From Sinorhizobium mexicanum (lineage in GTDB: Bacteria; Pseudomonadota; Alphaproteobacteria; Rhizobiales; Rhizobiaceae), in the NCBI RefSeq assembly GCF_013488225.1, contig NZ_CP041241.1, positions 1,736,001-1,800,000 on the forward strand: 64,000 nucleotides of DNA, given 5' to 3'. The notes beneath the pieces are model-generated. The model made no database searches and had not been told where the DNA came from. It worked only from the letters and a program-made list of their open reading frames with translations. The translations under genes and the position numbers were made by a program. Below are positions 59,033-64,000 of this stretch, piece by piece (the stretch's first letter is position 1; each line of letters opens with the position of its first letter).

Positions 59033-60382
59033 TTATTCCGCGGCCTGAACGGCTCCGCGCGATTGCGTCCATGGATTCTCCGGTCTGGGGAGGCCGAGGT
59101 TTTCGCGAAGCGTGCGGCCCTCGTATGCGGTCCGGAACAGCCCCCGGCGCTGCAGTTCGGGGATCACCAGGTCGACAAAGTCGTCAAGCGCCCCGGGAAG
59201 CCACGGCGGCAGGATGTTGAACCCGTCCGCCGCTTCGTTGCGGAACCATTCCTCGAGTTGGTCGGCGACCTGCTCGGCGCTGCCGACGACGGTGTAGTGA
59301 CCTCTCGCCGTCGCGATCCACTGGTAGAGCTGCCGGATCGTGAAGCCGTGCTCGTCGGCAATCTTGCGGATCAGCGCCTGGCGGCTCTTCATGCCTTCGG
59401 TCTCCTGGCTGACGGGCAGCGGACCGTCGAGCGGATATCCCGTCAGGTCGAGCGTTCCGCCGGTCAACCCATTGAGCAGGGCGACGCCGTCCTCTGGAAC
59501 GATGAGCTCGTTCAGCCGCTCGTACTTGCTGCGCGCCTCTTCCTCCGTGCGGCCGACGAAGGGTGCGACCCCTGGCATGATCAGCACGTACTCGGGGTTG
59601 CGTCCTGCGCGTCGGACACGCGCCTTGATGTCCCGGTAGAACTCCTGGGCGGAAGTGAGATTCTGATGGGCGGTGAAGATCACTTCCGCCGTCGCAGCCG
59701 CGAGCCCGCGTCCGTCTTCGGATTGTCCCGCCTGGACGACGACGGGGTGTCCTTGTATCGGGCGAGGTGCGTTGAGCGGCCCCTTCACCGAGAAATGCTT
59801 GCCCCTGTGATTGATATCGTGGACACGTCCGGCGTCGAAGAAGCGGCCGGTCGCCTTGTCACGGATGAAGGCGTCGTCCTCCCAGCTGTCCCAGAGGGCT
59901 TTCACCGTTTCGACATGCTCATGGGCGCGCTCATAGCGCTCGGCATGGGTCGGTTGCGTTTCCCTGTTGAAGTTGCGAGCCGTCTCATCACCCGCCGAAG
60001 TCACCACGTTCCACCCCGCCCGGCCGTTGGAGAGAAGGTCGAGAGACGCGAATTTGCGGGCGAGCGTATAGGGCTCCTCGTAGGTTGTCGACGCGGTCGC
60101 GATGAAGCCGAGATGCGTCGTGAACGGTGCGAGTGCGGCAAACAGCGTGACCGGCTCGAACCCCGCAATCTTGGCGTTCCCGCCTTCACGCCCCCCGAGC
60201 CCGACGGAGAGATTGTCCGCTAGAAAATAGGCGTCGAACAGGCCACGTTCGGTCGTCTGCGCGAGCTTCTTGTGGAACTCGAAACTTGTCGCCCCGTCAG
60301 CCGGAGCCTCCGGGTGTCTCCAGGCGGCGATATGCTGGCCGCCGCCGGGCAGAAAGGCGCCGAGTTTGATCTTTCTGGTCAT
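59033..60382 (-). CDS. FMN-dependent monooxygenase (NtaA/SnaA/DszA family)
   Basis: This 449-aa flavin-dependent (LLM) monooxygenase uses FMNH2 supplied by a reductase; such a reductase is encoded 78 bp upstream. Family landmarks are GAFLPGGGQHIAAWRHPEA, LFDAYFLADNL, FEPVTLFAALAPFTTHLGF, NGRAGWNVVTSAGDETARNF, GHPVVVQAGQSEDGRGLAA and EVIFTAHQ. Members act on dibenzothiophene sulfone, nitrilotriacetate or sulfur-containing compounds; with the sulfonate ABC operon a desulfurisation role is inferred. Start and length are normal. Confidence 0.92.
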   Translation of the reverse strand: MTRKIKLGAFLPGGGQHIAAWRHPEAPADGATSFEFHKKLAQTTERGLFDAYFLADNLSVGLGGREGGNAKIAGFEPVTLFAALAPFTTHLGFIATASTTYEEPYTLARKFASLDLLSNGRAGWNVVTSAGDETARNFNRETQPTHAERYERAHEHVETVKALWDSWEDDAFIRDKATGRFFDAGRVHDINHRGKHFSVKGPLNAPRPIQGHPVVVQAGQSEDGRGLAAATAEVIFTAHQNLTSAQEFYRDIKARVRRAGRNPEYVLIMPGVAPFVGRTEEEARSKYERLNELIVPEDGVALLNGLTGGTLDLTGYPLDGPLPVSQETEGMKSRQALIRKIADEHGFTIRQLYQWIATARGHYTVVGSAEQVADQLEEWFRNEAADGFNILPPWLPGALDDFVDLVIPELQRRGLFRTAYEGRTLRENLGLPRPENPWTQSRGAVQAAE

Positions 60383-60460
60383 TGAGCCCTCCGAGGGTTT
60401 TCAGCCGATCGGCCATGAATGGCGTTTTGATTCACGATGTCCTGTGTCCAGCGCGGCGCG

Positions 60461-61018
60461 CTAAGCGGCGATGCTCCGCCGGTCGGAGCGTCCCAGCACG
60501 CGCGTTGTTTCGTCGACCGCCAGCCCGACCCGCGCATGGATCGCTTCCGAGATCAGGGCGCCCTCCTCGAAATCCTTGTCCGACGCGTAGATTGCCGTCG
60601 GCATTGCCAGTGCTTCAAAGAAGCCGAACAGCGGGCGCAGCTGGTGCTCGACGATCAGCGAATGACGCTCGCCGCCGCCGGTTGCCGCAAGGATGACCGG
60701 CTTGCCGCGTAGCGACGAGGGATCGAAGAGGTCGAAGCAGTGCTTGAACAGTCCGGTATAGCTGCCTTTGAACGTCGGAGAGCCAACGACCAGCACGTCG
60801 GCCGTGATCGCCTGGTTGACGATGTATCGCGCTTCCGGAGCGAGATCGTCCAACCGCCTTGCATGTGGCAGAGAATGGCCGAAGTCTTCTATGTCGAATG
60901 TCTGTGCCGAGGCTCCGACACTCAGCGCAAGCCGATGAACGATATGATCTACGAAAGTCCTTGTTTTGGACGGGCGCGTAATGTTTCCCGAGATTCCGAC
61001 CACTCTTTTATCCGGCAT
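60461..61018 (-). CDS. NADPH-dependent FMN reductase (SsuE/MsuE family)
   Basis: This 185-aa flavodoxin-fold reductase provides FMNH2 to the neighbouring monooxygenase. GISGNITRPSKTRTF (the phosphate loop), ADVLVVGSPTFKGSYTGLFKHCFDL, and ILAATGGGERHSLIVEHQLRPLFGFF match MsuE/SsuE. It is the first gene of the operon, so the 61019-61683 gap carries the operon promoter together with several repeats. The start (61018) is the first Met. Confidence 0.92.
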   Translation of the reverse strand: MPDKRVVGISGNITRPSKTRTFVDHIVHRLALSVGASAQTFDIEDFGHSLPHARRLDDLAPEARYIVNQAITADVLVVGSPTFKGSYTGLFKHCFDLFDPSSLRGKPVILAATGGGERHSLIVEHQLRPLFGFFEALAMPTAIYASDKDFEEGALISEAIHARVGLAVDETTRVLGRSDRRSIAA

Positions 61019-61352
61019 CGTAGACCTCCGTCGAAGCCGTTTCAGATGTCATCGTCTAAATCTATAATTTTTGTGAATTATAGCAACGGAGTTCTATTCC
61101 GCGTCGCCAGAGGGGAAGAGTTTGCCATGATACGGCGCCTGTTTGCGGCCATCTTGGCGGCAGGTGAGCCGCGGACTTTTCGCGGAACACGCGGGAGTCC
61201 GCCGTGTGCCCAGGTAAAGCGGCACTGCATGCGCTAAAACCGCTGCGCCGTTTCAAGAACTGGAAGGCCTCGACTTGCGCAAGACATGATCCGAGGGAAT
61301 CGCAGTCGGGGGACCACGGATGACAGAGTTGCCCCTGAGCTGCCAGGGCAGC

Positions 61353-61637
61353 ACCCCCCTCTGCCCTGCCGGGCATCTCCCCCACAAGGGGAATGGCAAG
61401 CGGGCCGCACAAAGGACGCTGTAGGTCTTTGAATCTGCGCATCGTGCTTTCCGAAAATCGATTGCGATTTTCGGGCCGATGCGCTCACGACTGTCTGCGG
61501 GGGCGTTCAATGCCCCTGTGCAGGTGGCATTGAATTGGGTCACATCGGCATTTGCGATTTCGCTGTCGGCCAGGGGGCCTTGCTTCTGGCCAATCTCCCC
61601 CCTTGTGGGGGAGATGCCCGGCAGGGCAGAGGGGGGT
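61353..61637. repeat. Nested repeats: RIME-like inverted pair around a composite repeat
   Basis: A RIME-like copy at 61353-61392 is cut after CCCACAAGGGG. A composite repeat of the type at 38960-39066 lies at 61404-61490 (CACAAAGGACGCTGTAGG, then CGAAAATCGATTGCGATTTTCGG) in reverse direction. An intact RIME-like copy on the opposite strand lies at 61592-61637. The whole fills most of the 665-bp gap 61019-61683, which otherwise has no gene I can support. Confidence 0.7.
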
Positions 61638-61683
61638 GTCACACCCACTCTCCAATTCTCGCGGCCACATGATCCGGCCCGGT

Positions 61684-62388
61684 CTAGACTGAGCGCGTGA
61701 GGCCGCCGTCGACGCGGATGTTCTGTCCGGTGATATAGGCCGCGCCCTCGGAGGCAAGGAACGCAACGGTCGCGGCAATCTCCGCGCTCGTTCCGTAGCG
61801 CTTCATGGGCACGCTGTCGCGACGCTCCTCGGTCGCAGGCAGGCTGTCGATCCAGCCGGGCAGAACGTTGTTCATCCGGATATTCTCACCCGCATAGGTG
61901 TCCGCGAAAATCTTGGTGTAGGCGGCGAGCCCGGCACGGAACACCGCTGACGTCGGGAACATGGCGCTCGGTTCGAACGCCCATGCGGTGGAAATATTGA
62001 TGATCGCTCCGGACTTCTGCTTCTGCATCACCGGCATGACGAGGCGGGTCGGCCGGATTACGTTCAGAAGATACGTGTCCATCCCGCGGTGCCAGTCTTC
62101 GTCGGTGATTTCGAGGACCGGAGCGCGCGGGCCATGACCGGCGCTGTTGACCAGCACGTCGATGCGGCCCCACGTGCTAAAAGCGAGGTCGACAAGCCGT
62201 TTCAGGTCCTCATTCGACTGGTTCGAGCCCGTGACCCCCAGCCCGCCGAGCTCCTTTGCCAGCGCTTCGCCCTTCCCCGAGGAAGAAAGGATGGCAACCT
62301 TGTAGCCATCGGCCGCGAGCCTGCGTGCCGCCTCCGCTCCCATGCCGCTCCCACCTGCCGTAACCAGCGCGACCTTTTCTGTAGCCAT
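61684..62388 (-). CDS. Short-chain dehydrogenase (SDR) lacking the usual Tyr/Lys pair
   Basis: This 234-aa protein has the SDR nucleotide fold (VALVTAGGSGMGAEAARRLAA), the NSAG motif (VLVNSAGHGPRAP) and a C-terminal GQNIRVDGG. Where SDRs have YxxxK it has SAVFR (from MFPTSAVFRAGLAAYTK), so the catalytic Tyr and Lys are Ser and Arg. The ISTA Ser is present. This may alter or remove dehydrogenase activity. The ATG at 62388 follows AGGAAA; five codons earlier another ATG exists. Two more SDR genes lie upstream on the same strand. Confidence 0.85.
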   Translation of the reverse strand: MATEKVALVTAGGSGMGAEAARRLAADGYKVAILSSSGKGEALAKELGGLGVTGSNQSNEDLKRLVDLAFSTWGRIDVLVNSAGHGPRAPVLEITDEDWHRGMDTYLLNVIRPTRLVMPVMQKQKSGAIINISTAWAFEPSAMFPTSAVFRAGLAAYTKIFADTYAGENIRMNNVLPGWIDSLPATEERRDSVPMKRYGTSAEIAATVAFLASEGAAYITGQNIRVDGGLTRSV

Positions 62389-62502
62389 GTCATTTCCTTT
62401 CATGAAGTTCGTTCAAGAGTCCCGCGAATTTTGACATAAACGCTGCGCGGCAACTAAATAGAAATACACGCACGAGCCTGTAGGAAAACTGTTGGATGGC
62501 TG

Positions 62503-62560
62503 ATGGAAAGAGCCCGGGACAAGTTCCCGCCGCTCAACGCGCTCAGGATGTTCGAAAGCC
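62503..62560 (+). pseudogene. Remnant of a LysR-family (GcvA-type) regulator N-terminus
   Basis: A short frame starting at ATG 62503 reads MERARDKFPPLNALRMFES, where PPLNALRxFE is the typical start of GcvA-type LysR regulators. The similarity ends after about 19 codons and the rest (RAHQARSHHDEG...) has no helix-turn-helix, so only the 5' end of the gene remains. It lies between two SDR genes, on the opposite strand, in a 290-bp gap (62389-62678) that otherwise shows nothing. A regulator for the SDR genes may have been lost here. Confidence 0.5.
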
Positions 62561-62678
62561 GGGCGCATCAAGCCAGAAGTCATCATGATGAAGGGGCGGG
62601 TTCTCCCGGCCTCCCGCCTGCGGTAGCGTCGGACGGAATCCGTCAGCCTGCATCATCCAGAGCGCTCGCACCGCAGCG

Positions 62679-63434
62679 TTACGCCACCGCCTGAGCACCG
62701 GTAATCTCGACCAGGCTGCCGCACATGAAGGCGGCCTCATCCGAGGCGAGGAACGCGACGAGGGCGGCCACTTCCTCGGGTTTTCCGATGCGCCCAAATG
62801 GCACCAGCTCGTCGAGATCCGCGATCGTGCGACCCGAGCGCTTCACGCCCGCCTCCAGCATGGGCGTATGGATCTCGCCGGGGCAGACAGCATTCACGCG
62901 GACTTTCTGGGGGGCGTAGTCGCGCGCAAGATTCTGCGTGAAGGCGGCAACTGCAGCCTTGGTCGTATTGTAGGCAATGTGGTTCGGAGCGGGATGAAGA
63001 CCCCATTGCGATGCGGTGTTGACGATCGCGCCGCCGCCCGCCTCGATCATGTGCGGCAACGCGGCACGGCAGAGGTGGAACATGGAGTCGAGGTTGACGG
63101 CGAAGCTCACCTGCCACTCGTCGTCGGTCAACGACAGCAGATTGCCCCGTCGATTGACGCCGGCATTGTTGACGAGGACGTCGATACGCCGACGAAGGGC
63201 GAAGGCCTCGGAAACAAGCCGAAAGCAGGCCTCCTTCTGCGAAATGTCAGCGGCGATCGCGACGGCCGAACCGCCGGCGGCCTCGATTTCGGACGCCACT
63301 ATGTTGGCCGCCTCACCATTTCCGTCGGAAACGACGACAAGCGCGCCCTCGTCCGCCAGCCGCCGCGATATGGCGGAACCAATACCGCCGCCGCCGCCCG
63401 TCACAACTGCAACCTTGCCGTCGAATCTCTTCAT
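62679..63434 (-). CDS. Short-chain dehydrogenase/reductase
   Basis: This 251-aa SDR has the cofactor motif TGGGGGIGSAISRRL, NNAG (LVNNAGVNRRGNL), the catalytic Ser and YxxxK (NTASQWGL and YNTTKAAVAAF) and the CPGEIHTPM strand. It is an ordinary active-looking SDR, close to sugar-alcohol or 3-oxoacyl-ACP reductase-type members. Substrate unknown. It starts 15 bp after the end of the next SDR gene on the same strand, so the two are probably one operon. Confidence 0.92.
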   Translation of the reverse strand: MKRFDGKVAVVTGGGGGIGSAISRRLADEGALVVVSDGNGEAANIVASEIEAAGGSAVAIAADISQKEACFRLVSEAFALRRRIDVLVNNAGVNRRGNLLSLTDDEWQVSFAVNLDSMFHLCRAALPHMIEAGGGAIVNTASQWGLHPAPNHIAYNTTKAAVAAFTQNLARDYAPQKVRVNAVCPGEIHTPMLEAGVKRSGRTIADLDELVPFGRIGKPEEVAALVAFLASDEAAFMCGSLVEITGAQAVA

Positions 63435-63449
63435 GATCCCTCCTCTGGT

Positions 63450-64000
63450 TTATCGAATGTAGCTGCCGCCATTCACGTCGAGCGTCGCGCCGTTCAGCGA
63501 GCGCTGCGACGGACGCAATGCGAAGGCGACGAGTTCGGCGATTTCCGAAGGTTGGGCCATCTCGCCGAGCGGAATGTCGGCGACGGCGGCCTGCTTGCCG
63601 AATTTCTCAACGAAGTTGTCTGCCATGTCCGTCTGAACCCAGCCTGGGGCAATCGCGATCGCCACGACGCCGTCGCCGGCGAAGCTGCGCGCGATGGACT
63701 TCGTAAGATTGATGAGCGCCGCCTTGGTTGCTCCGTAGGGCAAGGCATCGGCGGCGTAACCACGCTGCCCGGCGCGGCTCGCCATGTTGATGACGCGGCC
63801 GCCGCCGTGCGCCTTGAAATGCCTAATCGCCTCCTTGCAAAGGTCGGCCGCCGCAAAGAAATTCACCTGGAACTCCTTCTTCCACGCATCGACCCAGGCT
63901 TGCGGATCCGCATCGATCGTGACCTCTGTGCGGATGCCGGCGTTATTGACCACCGCGTGGATCCGCCCCGCCAGCGTCTCGGCCTGCCGCCAGAGCTGGA
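63450..64000 (-). CDS. Short-chain dehydrogenase/reductase, partial (right edge)
   Basis: The gene continues past the window edge; the N-terminal cofactor motif is outside. Visible are RIHAVVNNAGIRTEV, the catalytic NMASRAGQRGYAADALPYGATKAA with YxxxK, IAPGWVQTDMADN and a C-terminal LDVNGGSYIR. It is the upstream member of the two-gene minus-strand SDR pair (15-bp gap to the next). The substrate is unknown. Confidence 0.9.
   Translation of the reverse strand, partial: QLWRQAETLAGRIHAVVNNAGIRTEVTIDADPQAWVDAWKKEFQVNFFAAADLCKEAIRHFKAHGGGRVINMASRAGQRGYAADALPYGATKAALINLTKSIARSFAGDGVVAIAIAPGWVQTDMADNFVEKFGKQAAVADIPLGEMAQPSEIAELVAFALRPSQRSLNGATLDVNGGSYIR

Overview
The window looks like a replicon of a Sinorhizobium/Ensifer-type alphaproteobacterium. 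Support: high GC, rhizobial dispersed intergenic palindromes, a YcaO/TfuA pair, a rhizobial nitrate-assimilation cluster (nasTS-nrtABC-nirBD-nasA-cysG) and many ABC/TRAP uptake operons. The absence of core housekeeping genes, together with my memory that nirBD-narB-cysG lies on pSymB in S. meliloti, points to a chromid or megaplasmid. That last point is inference.

Layout. 1-2.3 kb: the start of an acyl-CoA dehydrogenase, gluconokinase, and an Lrp regulator with its LysE exporter. 2.4-7.4 kb: an XRE regulator, a SARP-like/TPR regulator, a 72-aa peptide, YcaO and TfuA in one tight same-strand run, followed by a 78-aa orphan; this is the best candidate for an undescribed system (a thioamide-type peptide modification cassette). 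7.6-8.6 kb: a leaderless HtrA-type protease. 8.8-21.9 kb: nitrate assimilation. It has a NasS/NasT sensor-antiterminator pair, a sigma-54-type promoter and a two-hairpin ANTAR leader ahead of nrtA, then the nitrate ABC transporter, nitrite reductase, nitrate reductase and an unusually short siroheme synthase. 21.9-23.5 kb: a Nudix hydrolase and a zinc alcohol dehydrogenase. 23.6-30.7 kb: a TetR regulator diverging from a TRAP transporter, a shikimate dehydrogenase-like enzyme and a 3-dehydroshikimate dehydratase/HPPD-like fusion, read together as quinate/shikimate uptake and conversion to protocatechuate. 30.7-32.9 kb: a slipin and NfeD membrane-protease pair.

33-46.4 kb: a membrane-anchored winged-helix/TPR regulator, a small orphan, a periplasmic HAD phosphatase, a formylglycine-generating enzyme (FGE), a MoxR-DUF58-DUF4381-VWA-VWA/TPR-BatD operon, and a secreted sulfatase with the CTAGR site that an FGE converts. 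Four copies of one 21-bp palindromic motif lie upstream of four transcription units here, in the same orientation relative to each gene, which suggests one regulon. 46.5-52.9 kb: a membrane/spermidine-synthase fusion, a Gfo/Idh/MocA dehydrogenase with a sugar isomerase-like partner, and TrkH. 53.0-53.9 kb: an IS5-family (IS427-like) insertion sequence with a programmed-frameshift transposase, inserted into a dispersed repeat. 54-61 kb: an FAD/NAD(P)-binding oxidoreductase, a small coupled ORF, a small lipoprotein, and an organosulfur-type operon (FMN reductase, flavin monooxygenase, ABC transporter). 61.7-64 kb: three short-chain dehydrogenases, one without the usual Tyr/Lys pair, and a LysR remnant.

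No rRNA, tRNA or CRISPR array was recognised. Most intergenic gaps above 150 bp hold dispersed palindromic repeats rather than genes.
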